Below, in pieces: positions 7,854 to 16,726 of a DNA stretch of 64,000 bases. This DNA is from JBDHWI01 sp964590135 (GTDB lineage Bacteria; Chloroflexota; Anaerolineae; J036; Brachytrichaceae), in the NCBI GenBank assembly GCA_964590135.1, contig CAZPVX010000008.1, positions 1-64,000 of the forward strand, read 5' to 3'. The position numbers were made by a program, and so were the translations under genes. Every line of letters begins with the position of its first letter. Position 1 is the first letter of the stretch. Under the pieces are notes generated by a model. The model was not told where the DNA came from. It worked only from the letters and a program-made list of their open reading frames with translations, and made no database searches.

Positions 7854-9696
7854 CGTCAAATTCGTCAAAGCGACCGGGCTTGTGCTTCTTCTGCGCCACC
7901 ATGCGACCCAATTCTTCGTCATAGACCAGCACGCGGTCCTTCTTGCCAGCCTTGATGTCTTTCGGGTGTTTCTTCGCGCCGGCGGCCTTGGTTGCGTCTT
8001 CGCCGTCCTCGTCTTCGCCGTCCTTCTTCTCGCTCATCGCTTCGATGAAGTATTGCTGGGCTTCCTCGGTGGTCTCCTCGGTTTTCACCGGCGCTGGCTC
8101 AGCCTCCGGCGCAATTGCCTCAGCCTGGACGGGTGCTGCGCCCTCTGGCGCGGCCGGCGCAGGCGTCTCCACCTTCCACTGCCCCACCGCCTTATCAAGC
8201 GATTGCTTGATTTCGTTCAGCGCCTTCGGGCCAATGCCCTCGATGGACAGGAAGCCCTCGTCACCGCGCACGCTGTATTCCAGCAATTGACCGACCGAGA
8301 CGATGCCGGCGCCAACGATGTGCTGCGCCACGCGCGGCGAAAGATTCAACTCCTCAAGCGGCATGGCATACGCTGCCTTCGGGATGGCTGCGATGGCAGC
8401 CTGACGCGCCTGCCGGCGCTCCTCGTTGTTGTCACGGCTCGGTGTCAGCGGAAGGTCGGCATTCTGCTGGCGCGCCATCTGATAGCCAAAGACGCTATCG
8501 ATGGCGCGCTTTACCGCCACAAATTCCTCAGTCGAGAGCGCGGTCGGCAGCGCGCGCTGGCGCACCATCAACTCCTTGAGCATCGGCACGCCCTGCATCA
8601 CTTCCTCGCCCACCCATGCGCGCAAATCCGCGTTCTCATCGATCTGGTTGAGCGCCTCGCCGAGGGATTCACTCACACTCTTGATGTCGATGCGCCAGCC
8701 GGTCAGCCGCGCAGCCAGGCGCGCATTCTGCCCCTCGCGGCCAATCGCCAGTGAAAGCTGGTCGTTTGGCACCACGACGAGCGCGCCCTTCTGCTCGTTG
8801 GGATGCACGGCCATCACCTTGGCCGGCCCCAGCGCCTTCGTAATGTAGGCCGTCGGGTCGGCGCTCCACTCGATGATGTCGATCTTCTCGTTGTGCAACT
8901 CGTTGATGATGCTCTGGATGCGCGCGCCGCGCTGGCCGACGCACGCGCCGACCGGATCGACATTCGGCTGCAAGGCAGCCACTGCCACCTTTGAGCGCGA
9001 GCCTGGCTCACGGGTGATCGATTTGATCTCGACCAGGCCGTTGGCAATCTCCGGCACCTCAATTTCGAGCAGCCGGCGCAGGAAATTCTTGTTGGTGCGC
9101 GAAAGGGTGATCTGCGGGCCGCGCCCGCTGCGCTTCACCTCAGCAACATAGGCGCGCACCTTCTGCTGCCCGTCATATTTCTCGCCGGGGATTTGCTCCT
9201 TGCGCGGCAGGGTGGCTTCGATGCGGCCCAGGTTCAGCACGACGCCGGCGGCAGTCACGCTCTGCACCGCGCCAATCACGATCTCGCCCTCACGCTCGAC
9301 GAACGTGTTGTATTGAAAATCGCGCTCGGCCTCGCGCAGCTTCTGCACGATCAGTTGTTTGGCGTTCTGCGCGGCAATGCGGCCGAAGTCCTTCGGCGTG
9401 ACATCCACCATGATGCAGTCACCCATGACCGCGTCTGGCTTCTGCTTCAACGCCTCATCCAACACCACTTCGGTGCGGTCGTCCATCAGATCGTCGACCA
9501 CTTCCTTTTCGACGAAGACGCGCATGTCGCCGCTATCCAAATCCACCGTGGCAGCCACATTCTGGCTGTTCATGATGTTGGCGTATTTGCGGAAGGACTG
9601 TACGAGCGCGCCTTCGATCACCTTGGCGATGATCTCCTTCGGCAAGCTGCGCTCGGAGCCGATTTGGTTGAGTGCCAGTGCAAATTCGCTTTTCAT
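7843..9696 (-). CDS. nusA: transcription termination/antitermination factor NusA
   Basis: The 617-residue NusA has the N-terminal RNA-polymerase-binding domain, an S1 domain (around GEIVIGAVQSVTAAGVVLNL), and two KH domains with VGQRGARIQSI and AIGREGQNARLAA. A helix-hairpin-helix segment follows near residues 440-490 (LSIEGIGPKALNEI). The last ~120 residues are an acidic, Ala/Glu-rich linker ending in a basic-acidic tail (KKHKPGRFDEFDDED). This tail makes it longer than E. coli NusA (495). GAGGTA lies 8 nt before the ATG. It is first in the operon, with a consensus-like promoter upstream. No rimP gene precedes it, unlike the common rimP-nusA order. Confidence 0.96.
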   Translation of the reverse strand: MKSEFALALNQIGSERSLPKEIIAKVIEGALVQSFRKYANIMNSQNVAATVDLDSGDMRVFVEKEVVDDLMDDRTEVVLDEALKQKPDAVMGDCIMVDVTPKDFGRIAAQNAKQLIVQKLREAERDFQYNTFVEREGEIVIGAVQSVTAAGVVLNLGRIEATLPRKEQIPGEKYDGQQKVRAYVAEVKRSGRGPQITLSRTNKNFLRRLLEIEVPEIANGLVEIKSITREPGSRSKVAVAALQPNVDPVGACVGQRGARIQSIINELHNEKIDIIEWSADPTAYITKALGPAKVMAVHPNEQKGALVVVPNDQLSLAIGREGQNARLAARLTGWRIDIKSVSESLGEALNQIDENADLRAWVGEEVMQGVPMLKELMVRQRALPTALSTEEFVAVKRAIDSVFGYQMARQQNADLPLTPSRDNNEERRQARQAAIAAIPKAAYAMPLEELNLSPRVAQHIVGAGIVSVGQLLEYSVRGDEGFLSIEGIGPKALNEIKQSLDKAVGQWKVETPAPAAPEGAAPVQAEAIAPEAEPAPVKTEETTEEAQQYFIEAMSEKKDGEDEDGEDATKAAGAKKHPKDIKAGKKDRVLVYDEELGRMVAQKKHKPGRFDEFDDED

Positions 9697-9725
9697 GACC
9701 GATTTACCTCACGCGCTAGAAAAGA

Positions 9726-9752
9726 GAAAGTGGGCTTTCGACCCACTTCCAT
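9726..9752 (-). promoter_or_regulatory. hairpin in the nusA 5' leader
   Basis: AAAGTGGGC-like and CCCACTT-like arms around CTTTCGA pair as GAAGTGGGT/CCCACTTTC on the minus strand and are followed by CTCTTTTC. It lies between the proposed transcription start and the nusA ribosome site. It could be a leader attenuator or a stability element for autogenous control of the operon. Confidence 0.55.
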
Positions 9753-9783
9753 CTGTCAACTCGCTTGAAGTTGTAAGTGCAAT

Positions 9784-9812
9784 AGTTTACCGCGTCACCA
9801 AGCGGCTGTCAA
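9784..9812 (-). promoter_or_regulatory. sigma70-type promoter for the nusA operon
   Basis: On the minus strand TTGACA (9812-9807) is separated by exactly 17 nt from TAAACT (9789-9784). Transcription would begin near 9777, giving a leader of about 80 nt with one hairpin. The rest of the 340-nt gap to the divergent gene at 10037 shows nothing I recognise. Confidence 0.7.
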
Positions 9813-10036
9813 CGGAAATGGGCTTTTTTCGCGCTTCCACCGATGTGAATTTTACTCGCAAAAGACGCAGTTGAATGCGACCTGAAACTGGCCTTAATGT
9901 CGCTGCGGGGTGTAATCGGACGATCGCGCCGAGAATTCTGGCAAAACGGCGCGCTTGAAATACACTTAGGGCGTGTATAGATTCACGCGCCAGCGCTCAA
10001 ATGACCTGCCGGCGCTGTTCGTCAATGGGGAGACGA

Positions 10037-11317
10037 ATGACCACACAGAACAACACATCCACATCGAACACGAAAAAGACTGAACGAGCATTCGATCCAC
10101 GTCGATATGGCCTGATCTTGCTGGCACTGCTGGGCGGCTATTTGATCATGACCGCGTTGGAATTGGGGCTAAGCATTGCGCTGGCCTATCAGCCACAGGG
10201 AATATTGACATCCCTGATCTCCACCACACTGTTCTTCGGCTTCATTGCCTTCGGCATCACCATCTTTTTCCGGCCAGCTTACATCCCGAAATTCCCAATC
10301 AAGCCCATCCACGTCTCCTTGTTCGTCACCGGCGTGGGATTGTTTCTACTGTTGGCCTTAATCTCGCTTCGCCAATCTGACGACGAGAGCCGGCTGCGCA
10401 TCATACTGATCACAATGGTGCTATCAGTGATCGGAATCATGATCGGATCTAGTTTGAGGGCGTGGTTTGACAAACATCCAGAGAAATTTAATGGCAACCT
10501 CCTGGCAATGGTGATTGCCGTGGCCGGCGCGATGCTCAGCGCACTGATCGCGCCAACGCTGCTGCATATCGACGATCCCATCATCGCCTTGCAGATGGCT
10601 ATCCTGTTGCTGATGTTCGGCATCGTGCTGTTCGTCGCCTTGATTGTGCTAGACATCATCAACACCCCCAACACCAAGTCAGAGACGGTGCCGGATGGGC
10701 ACGCCGGCGTAGTGCGCGTGAAAGGCCGCATCGAGCGCATCACCTTCGACAAATCCATGGAGTTGAAGAAAGGCGAGGTGCTTGACAAGGTGGACATGCG
10801 ATTGCACGGCTCCGCCGTAACCGCCAAGGACTGCATGACTGCCGATCATGTGCCAACGGATATTCGAGCCAGCATCGAGTGGAAATTGATCGCCACCGAA
10901 GATGACGTGCGCGCCTTCCACACAAAATCAGACGATCCAGAGGGCGCAATCAAGACGCTGGCGGAGTACGCCATCGTCAATGAGATTGGCCAGCGCGTCA
11001 GCTTGTATATCGCCGGCCGCGAAGATCAGATTGCCGCCGGCGTTCAGCGGCGCTTGACTGGCGCAGCGAAACAGTATGGCATCAGCGTGAAAGGCGTAGC
11101 CATCACCCACGCGCTGTTGAAGTACCCCACGCCGGCGCAGAGCATGTCGCCACTGACCGAGGTGAGCCGGCTGAACGTGATGGACCCGGTGGTGCGCAAG
11201 GCAGCAGCGAAGACGGTGAAACACGCCGAGGCCGTGATGAATGCGGAGGCTACTGCCATCGCTTGCAAGGAGGAGAAAGGCATGGGCGAGGGCAATGATC
11301 CACCCCATTCGCATTGA
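10037..11317 (+). CDS. polytopic membrane protein with an SPFH/band-7-like domain
   Basis: The 426-residue protein starts at the ATG at 10037, preceded by GGGGAGA; an upstream TTG-type frame to 10001 is less likely. The first ~215 residues hold about six hydrophobic segments, for example YGLILLALLGGYLIMTALEL and VSLFVTGVGLFLLLALISL. The remainder, from VPDGHAGVVRVKGRIERITF on, resembles the start of SPFH/band-7 domains, with a RASIEWKL strand and an EIGQRVSLY helix. SPFH proteins usually have one N-terminal hairpin or helix, so this multi-pass layout is unusual. Partner and function are unknown; scaffold or membrane-quality roles are typical of the superfamily. Confidence 0.6.
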   Translation: MTTQNNTSTSNTKKTERAFDPRRYGLILLALLGGYLIMTALELGLSIALAYQPQGILTSLISTTLFFGFIAFGITIFFRPAYIPKFPIKPIHVSLFVTGVGLFLLLALISLRQSDDESRLRIILITMVLSVIGIMIGSSLRAWFDKHPEKFNGNLLAMVIAVAGAMLSALIAPTLLHIDDPIIALQMAILLLMFGIVLFVALIVLDIINTPNTKSETVPDGHAGVVRVKGRIERITFDKSMELKKGEVLDKVDMRLHGSAVTAKDCMTADHVPTDIRASIEWKLIATEDDVRAFHTKSDDPEGAIKTLAEYAIVNEIGQRVSLYIAGREDQIAAGVQRRLTGAAKQYGISVKGVAITHALLKYPTPAQSMSPLTEVSRLNVMDPVVRKAAAKTVKHAEAVMNAEATAIACKEEKGMGEGNDPPHSH

Positions 11318-11395
11318 AGCCGCGCAGCAGCGCGCCGGCAGCAGTGCGAGTCGGGTTACACTACGCCCATTCTTGGGATAACCTGATTCTCATTC

Positions 11396-12073
11396 ATGGT
11401 CAAACTCATCATCTTCTTTCGCAGGCCGGCGGATGTAGACGCCTTCGAGGAGTACTTCTCCAACACGCACGTGCCGTTGATGGCCGCAATGCCAAACCAG
11501 AAGCGCACCGCCGTCACCCGTGCGATTGGCGCGCCGCGCGGCGAGCCGCCGTTCTACCTCATCCACGAGATCTATTTTGCAGACTTGCCGGCGCTGACCT
11601 ACGCGCTGAACTCACCCGAGGGCCGCGCCGCCGGCGCTGACCTGATGGGCTTTGCGCGTGAGATCGTCTCGCTCATGTTCGCCGAAGTGTGGGGGGAGGA
11701 TCCGTTTGAGATGGGCTTGATGGGTCACGAGCCGGCGCCGGCGGAAGAAGAGCCGCCCGCCGCACCACCCGCCGAGAAGTCAAAACTCGTGCCGATCGAC
11801 ACCAGCTTCCTGGAAAAGCCAGCCAAGACAATGACGGTGGAAGAGGCGATTCTGGGGCCGGACTACAAGAAAGCTGCGCCGGCAATCGAGGCGACTGAAG
11901 CGTTAGCCGAAGCTGCGGTTGAAGCGACTGCACCGCCGCCTGCCGCAGAAGCGTCTACCGCGTCCATCACGGAATCATCCGCGCCTGAATCCACTGCAAC
12001 AGAAACGCCGGCGACTGCTGCGCCAGCCTCGTCAACTGCCACATCGGAGTTGGAGCGAGGTGAAGACGTTTGA
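11396..12073 (+). CDS. EthD-domain protein with an Ala/Pro/Glu-rich tail
   Basis: Residues 1-105 form a ferredoxin-like dimeric alpha/beta-barrel fold of the EthD type: VKLIIFFRRPADVDAFEEYF, the conserved histidine in THVPLM, then FYLIHEIYF. The remaining ~120 residues are low-complexity Ala, Pro, Glu and Thr, with no motif beyond a possible disordered linker or tail. EthD domains occur in enzymes or accessory proteins of ether and polyketide degradation, but a single domain does not identify a substrate. A TAACCT sequence lies 11 nt before the ATG. No operon partner is evident. Confidence 0.65.
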   Translation: MVKLIIFFRRPADVDAFEEYFSNTHVPLMAAMPNQKRTAVTRAIGAPRGEPPFYLIHEIYFADLPALTYALNSPEGRAAGADLMGFAREIVSLMFAEVWGEDPFEMGLMGHEPAPAEEEPPAAPPAEKSKLVPIDTSFLEKPAKTMTVEEAILGPDYKKAAPAIEATEALAEAAVEATAPPPAAEASTASITESSAPESTATETPATAAPASSTATSELERGEDV

Positions 12074-12114
12074 TAACCCGGACGCGCAAGAGGAGCGCGC
12101 GCGATTCTGCGTGA

Positions 12115-12120
12115 TATAGA
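12115..12120 (+). promoter_or_regulatory. -10-like TATAGA close to the DDAH-like start
   Basis: TATAGA ends 6 nt before the ATG at 12127, which would give a leaderless or near-leaderless mRNA. A weak GAGG also lies in this gap, so ordinary ribosome binding is possible. Confidence 0.4.
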
Positions 12121-12126
12121 GGTCTC

Positions 12127-12885
12127 ATGAATCACACCCATGCCTTTGTCAAGCCGCCGGCATACTCCTATGCCAATGCGCTCACGAGCCAGGCCGATCC
12201 GCAGCCAGTCGATCTCGCGCTGGCGCGGCAGCAGCATTTCGCCTATGTCACCGCGCTGCGTGATCTGGGCTTGCAGGTGACCGAGCTCGCGCCAGATGAA
12301 AATTTCCCCGATGCGTGCTTCGTGCAGGACGTGGCGCTTGCCATTGATGGACAGTTGATCGTGACGCGGCCCGGCGCGGAGAGCCGGCGCGGAGAGCCCG
12401 ATGCGATGATGGACGCCCTGCGCAGCACTGGCTTGCCCATCCAGCGCATTGTCGCGCCGGCGATGCTGGACGGTGGCGACGTGATGCTCACCGAAGATGC
12501 TGCATACGTCGGTCTGGGCGCGCGCACCAATGCCGATGCCGTGGCGCAATTGCAGGGCATGCTGCGCCGCAAGGTGGTCGGCGTGCCGCTGCCGGCCGGC
12601 CTGCATCTACTGAGCAGTTGCAGCTACCTCGGGGATGGCAAGGTGTTGGTCACGCGCGCATGCGCAGACTGTCCTGAAATGCAAGGCTTTGAGCAATTCG
12701 TCATCGCGCCGGACGAAACCTATGCGGCCAATGTGTTGGTGCTGAGCCGGCACGCCTTGATGCCGGCCGGCTTCCCGCTGACCGAAAGCATCTTGCGCAG
12801 CGCCGGCTTGCAGCCGCACGTGCTCGACATGAGCGAGTTCGAGAAGCGCGATGGCGGCGTCACTTGTTTGAGCCTGTTGTGGTAA
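12127..12885 (+). CDS. dimethylarginine dimethylaminohydrolase-like protein (amidinotransferase fold)
   Basis: DDAH enzymes hydrolyse methylated arginines to citrulline and methylamines. The 252-residue protein has the pentein-fold markers: FPDACFVQD at 60-68, LDGGDV at 114-119, His160 in GLHLLSSC and the catalytic Cys247 in DGGVTCLSLLW. Length matches single-domain DDAH. The wider family includes arginine deiminase, amidinotransferases and ornithine-producing variants, so the exact substrate is uncertain. It stands alone between the EthD-domain gene and a small hypothetical gene. Confidence 0.8.
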   Translation: MNHTHAFVKPPAYSYANALTSQADPQPVDLALARQQHFAYVTALRDLGLQVTELAPDENFPDACFVQDVALAIDGQLIVTRPGAESRRGEPDAMMDALRSTGLPIQRIVAPAMLDGGDVMLTEDAAYVGLGARTNADAVAQLQGMLRRKVVGVPLPAGLHLLSSCSYLGDGKVLVTRACADCPEMQGFEQFVIAPDETYAANVLVLSRHALMPAGFPLTESILRSAGLQPHVLDMSEFEKRDGGVTCLSLLW

Positions 12886-12927
12886 ACAGGCTGGATGAAA
12901 TATTGCAGCATCCGTTGACAGCGCCAA

Positions 12928-13287
12928 ATGAGTGAGGTGCAGCGATACTTCTCGCCCGATGGGCGCTATTGCATCGCCGTCGGCAGCTATGAGATGCGCA
13001 TGTCGCACTGGATCAACACCGCTTCCCTGATGCGGATCGAGCCGCGCGAATTGCTGCTTGAAATGGGCGATTCACTATGGAGCACAGATTTGATCGAATG
13101 GAGCGCGGACAGCCGGCGCGTCACAGTGGAGATGCGACGCTACCCGGGCGATGCGCCATCGATCACGCTTGACTTGCTGCCATACGAGATGCTGGCGGTA
13201 CCGCATGCGCCGGCGGATGCGCAGCCCATCTCCTTTGCCTCATTCAACACTTTTCTGGACGGCTTCTATCGCCGGCGCCGCCCATGA
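12928..13287 (+). CDS. small hypothetical protein
   Basis: The 119-residue soluble protein has no signal peptide. The start, QRYFSPDGRYCIAVGSYEM, resembles a single beta-propeller blade, as does DLIEWSADSRRVTVEMRRY, so the fold may be beta-rich. No catalytic motif is visible. It begins 42 nt after the DDAH-like gene on the same strand and is followed by a strong hairpin. It could be co-transcribed with the upstream hydrolase. Function unknown. Confidence 0.55.
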   Translation: MSEVQRYFSPDGRYCIAVGSYEMRMSHWINTASLMRIEPRELLLEMGDSLWSTDLIEWSADSRRVTVEMRRYPGDAPSITLDLLPYEMLAVPHAPADAQPISFASFNTFLDGFYRRRRP

Positions 13288-13292
13288 ATGAT

Positions 13293-13344
13293 GCGCGACG
13301 CATCCTTCACCCTGGAGCTTGCCAATAGTCAGGATGCGTCGCGC
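13293..13344. terminator. bidirectional hairpin between convergent genes
   Basis: Perfect 13-nt arms GCGCGACGCATCC (13293-13305) and GGATGCGTCGCGC (13332-13344) surround a 26-nt loop. The position between the ends of the hypothetical gene and the MFS gene fits a shared terminator. The arm sequence resembles that of the mltG terminator near 61660. Confidence 0.7.
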
Positions 13345-13349
13345 TTGCA

Positions 13350-14696
13350 TCAAGCATTGCGCGGCTTGGGCAGGCCATAGCTCAGCCAAGCGCCAATGAA
13401 TGCAACGCCGGCGGCAACGGCAAACAGCACGATGTAGGCCAATGCGCTCAGGCCGGCGCTGGTGAAGGCGTTGATCATCACGCCACCCAGCAGCGGCAAC
13501 AGCGACGCCGTGCCGGCGATGGTGCTGACCGCGCCGACGTAGATCGGTCGATCCGCCTCCGGCGCGCTGTCTTGCGCATAGCTGAAGAAGCCCACCATCA
13601 TCGAGCGATTGACCGCGCCGTTGATCGCCATCACCAGGGTGATGGCAACCAGATCGAACTCCTTCGATTGAAATGGCATCAGCGCGATGCCAAGCGTGAT
13701 GAGCGGAGCGATGAACTGCAAGGTGCAGGCTGCATTCACCACCCGCCGCGCGCCGTAGCGATCGGCCAGCCAGCCGAAGCAAATGATGCCGATCAGTCCG
13801 CCGATCACGACCGCGATGGTGAAGATGCCGATGGAGGAGGTGGGCAATTCCAGGCGCTCCAGCGCGAAAACGATGTAGAACGCGGCAGCCATGTTCTCCA
13901 CGCCTGTGAACAGACGCGCCAGCAACATGCGCCGGAAAGCCGCATCGTTGCGCCATGCTTCAAGCAGCTTCTGGTTGAAGTTTGATTTTGCCTCTTCGTG
14001 CGCCGGCGCCGCCTCGCTCACGCGCTCACGGATGAACAGCATCGCGCCAAACGAGAGCATGATGAAGATCCAGGCGAAGAAAAACAGCAACGCATAGTTG
14101 GTCGGGAAAGGCAGCGCCGGCGATGACAACACCTCCGTAACGATGATGCCGGCGCCGATGCCGCCGACCGATGCAAGCAATTGATTCACCGTGATCACGC
14201 GCGCCTTCGTGCGCGGCGTGAGCGCGCGGCCAAACATGTCAAACCACGCCTGGCTGGTGAAGGCGTCAAAGATCATCAGCACCGTGACCAGCGCGATGAG
14301 AATCCACACTGTGAGCGTGGCTTGCTGCGCCTGCGTGATGAGCAGCCATAGCGCAAAGACGAGCAGTGTTTGCCGGCCGATGATCGCCGGCACGACCGAA
14401 TATGGCTTGGTGCGACGCTTGCCATGCACCACCCGGGCGGCGAATAGTTGCGGCAGCAGATATGCCACATACCACGCCAGGCTGATCAGGCCAATGAGCG
14501 ATTTGTCCTCGGTCAGTTGTGCGGCCAGTGCGGTGATGACGGTGGTGAGCGGGATGAAGTAGGTGCCAATGCCCCAGAACATCGAGTCGCCGCCAAAGGC
14601 GAGCTTGTTTCGCAGGAGGTCGAGCGGCGGATTGTTGGACGTGTCGCCTGCGACAAGCGGCGCGGCTTGAGGTGTAATCGGTGGTTGCATGGGCAT
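13350..14696 (-). CDS. MFS transporter
   Basis: From the ATG at 14696 the protein has about 448 residues and some twelve hydrophobic segments, a complete major facilitator. Other in-frame starts lie at 14690 and, less likely, further upstream to 14786. A cytoplasmic loop near the middle (SEAAPAHEEAKSNFNQKLLE) separates the two six-helix halves, and a motif-A-like LADRYGARRVV begins the second half. The substrate cannot be inferred. A second, related carrier is divergently encoded just upstream. Confidence 0.8.
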   Translation of the reverse strand: MPMQPPITPQAAPLVAGDTSNNPPLDLLRNKLAFGGDSMFWGIGTYFIPLTTVITALAAQLTEDKSLIGLISLAWYVAYLLPQLFAARVVHGKRRTKPYSVVPAIIGRQTLLVFALWLLITQAQQATLTVWILIALVTVLMIFDAFTSQAWFDMFGRALTPRTKARVITVNQLLASVGGIGAGIIVTEVLSSPALPFPTNYALLFFFAWIFIMLSFGAMLFIRERVSEAAPAHEEAKSNFNQKLLEAWRNDAAFRRMLLARLFTGVENMAAAFYIVFALERLELPTSSIGIFTIAVVIGGLIGIICFGWLADRYGARRVVNAACTLQFIAPLITLGIALMPFQSKEFDLVAITLVMAINGAVNRSMMVGFFSYAQDSAPEADRPIYVGAVSTIAGTASLLPLLGGVMINAFTSAGLSALAYIVLFAVAAGVAFIGAWLSYGLPKPRNA

Positions 14697-14828
14697 GCTG
14701 ATGATACAGGCGGGGCGAATGCGCGAAAAGGAATGAATCGTTGCAAGCCGCATGGTTTGGCAGGTGAAGAGCCGGCGAGCGCGCATCTCGCCGGCTCATG
14801 CTAAAGTGTCCGCACCGTCGCTCCACCC

Positions 14829-16088
14829 ATGAAACAAGATGTGCTGCCGCCACAGATCAAGTTTGTTTACCTCTTCCAGGCATTCAATTCGATTTCGTGG
14901 CAGATGTGCCTCGCCGGCCCGCTGATTTTGTTTGCGCGCGAGCTGGGTGCGACATCGCTGGCGCTCGGCATTCTCGCCGGCCTCACTCCGCTCGCATCCA
15001 TCGTGCAGATGCCCTTCGCACAGCGCGCCGAGCGCATCGGCTACAAGCGTCTCACAGTCTCAGGCTGGACGTCGCGCACGTTCATCCTTGCCACCCTCGT
15101 GCTGCTGCCGTTTGCCGCTGCGTGGATCGACCCGCAAGTCGTTGTCGGGATCATGCTGGTCACGATGATCGCATTCACGGTGCTGCGCGGCATCGGCATT
15201 GCGGCCTGGCTGCCATGGATCAGTGCATTGGTTCCGCGCAGCATTCGCGGCTTGTATCTCAGCCGCGATCGCTTCTTCGTGAACGGGGCCAACCTGATTG
15301 CGCTGGCGCTGTCTGGCGCGATTCTGGCCGCCGGCCACGCGCTCACGGCCTATGCGGTCGTCTTCGGCATTGGCGCCGCCGCGGCGTTCACCAGCTTGTT
15401 CTTCCTGCGGCGCATGCCCGATGCAAAACCCGTCACCACGCCGGCACAAGCCAGGCAGCAACGCCGCTGGCGCGACCTGTTGCGTGACCTGCCGTATCGC
15501 CGGCTGATGCTGTTCGCGTTGATGGTGCAAGTCGTCATCGCGGCCAATGGCACGTTTGTGATCGTGTTTGTGCGCGAGCAGATCGGCATCTCCGATGGCA
15601 TGATTTTGTGGCTGACTGCAACAGCGTCCCTGGCCGGCATCATCACGGTGCTGGCGCTGCGCAACCGCACTGACCAGCGCGGCAGCAAGCCGTTCCTTTG
15701 GCTGGCGCTAGGCATGTGGGCTGGCGCGATCTTTTTGTGGTTGCTGCTGGCCGGCGGTGTGGCGAGCGGCGTTGCGCCACTGCTTGCCGGCGCGCTGCTG
15801 GTGATCGGCGGCGTATCTGCGGCGGCTTACGATCTTTCTGTCACGCGCCTGATAATGAACACCGTCGGCGACAAACCGGGCAACGCGCAGTACTTCGCGC
15901 TGAACTCGGCAGTCGTCAACATCGTGGCCGCGATGATGCCGGTGATTTGGGGCGCGCTGCTGGACGCGTGGCGGAGCGTGGACGCCAGCTTCGGCGCGCT
16001 CGATGTGAATCGCTACACGCTGTTCTTCGGTGCGGAGTTGCTGCTGCTCAGCCTTGTGGCGCTCGCGCTGCGGCGGGTGCGGGAATAG
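14829..16088 (+). CDS. MFS transporter
   Basis: The 419-residue protein spans twelve predicted membrane segments with a basic central loop (TTPAQARQQRRWRDLLRDL). Motif-A-like residues follow helix 2 (FAQRAERIGYKRL). It is divergent from, and similar in layout to, the MFS gene ending at 13350, so the pair may derive from an old duplication. No substrate-specific motif is recognised. The gene ends one base before the convergent DUF4287-type gene, with no room for a terminator. Confidence 0.8.
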   Translation: MKQDVLPPQIKFVYLFQAFNSISWQMCLAGPLILFARELGATSLALGILAGLTPLASIVQMPFAQRAERIGYKRLTVSGWTSRTFILATLVLLPFAAAWIDPQVVVGIMLVTMIAFTVLRGIGIAAWLPWISALVPRSIRGLYLSRDRFFVNGANLIALALSGAILAAGHALTAYAVVFGIGAAAAFTSLFFLRRMPDAKPVTTPAQARQQRRWRDLLRDLPYRRLMLFALMVQVVIAANGTFVIVFVREQIGISDGMILWLTATASLAGIITVLALRNRTDQRGSKPFLWLALGMWAGAIFLWLLLAGGVASGVAPLLAGALLVIGGVSAAAYDLSVTRLIMNTVGDKPGNAQYFALNSAVVNIVAAMMPVIWGALLDAWRSVDASFGALDVNRYTLFFGAELLLLSLVALALRRVRE

Positions 16089-16089
16089 C

Positions 16090-16665
16090 CTATCGCTTTT
16101 CTAGTGAGGAATCCTGCTTCGCGGCTTGCACGGTGAGCTTCGCCAGCACACCCTTCCAATAGGCCTTCATCTTTGCCACGTCATCGGCGGTGGCGAGTTT
16201 GCTGTGTTGCACGACGACCTGCACTTTGCCGGCGCCTTTTTCCACGAGGCGGAGGTTGGGACGCGAGCCATCCGGCCATTTGAGATAGATCGTTTTGCCC
16301 GCCTCATTGATGGAGCTGATCGCTGGCTTCGACTCGCCGAGCAGTCTGTTGCGCTTGCGCGTGTCGCTGAAGATGGCAAACATGGCGCCAGCGTCGCCGG
16401 CGAAGGTCTTGCTGATATTGGCTGCGTAGCCATCGGGCATCTGATTGCGGTTGCGCAGTCCTCGCGCGCGCTCATACTCGCCGGTGACTGATTGGCCCCA
16501 CCAGCCCTCCAGTCCATATTTCTCTTTCAACAGCTTGACGATCTGTGGATGGGTCATCCTGTCGGCACCGGCAGCATCGAGCACGGCGAACCATTCTGAC
16601 CACGGCTTGCCGGTCTTCGCCTTCACCGCCACGTCACTGATGCTGCGCTGTTCGATCGGTTTCAC
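16090..16665 (-). CDS. DUF4287-like protein with an SRPBCC-like C-terminal domain
   Basis: The 191-residue protein begins at a GTG. Its N-terminal half (residues about 15-85, with GKPWSEWFAVLDAAGA, TVKLLKEKYGL-like helices and WWGQSVTGEYERARGLR) matches the DUF4287 type. The second half, including IYLKWPDGSRPNLRL and VQVVVQHSKL, looks like the strands and final helix of an SRPBCC/AHSA1-like domain. This architecture is common in soil and aquatic bacteria but no biochemical role is established. A conserved WW pair is present. It is convergent with an MFS gene and stands alone. Confidence 0.65.
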   Translation of the reverse strand: MKPIEQRSISDVAVKAKTGKPWSEWFAVLDAAGADRMTHPQIVKLLKEKYGLEGWWGQSVTGEYERARGLRNRNQMPDGYAANISKTFAGDAGAMFAIFSDTRKRNRLLGESKPAISSINEAGKTIYLKWPDGSRPNLRLVEKGAGKVQVVVQHSKLATADDVAKMKAYWKGVLAKLTVQAAKQDSSLEKR

Positions 16666-16726
16666 TTTGCTCTAGATGGGTTGATACAGGTCATCACTCA
16701 GGCCGTTCCAAGCACCGCTCATCTCG

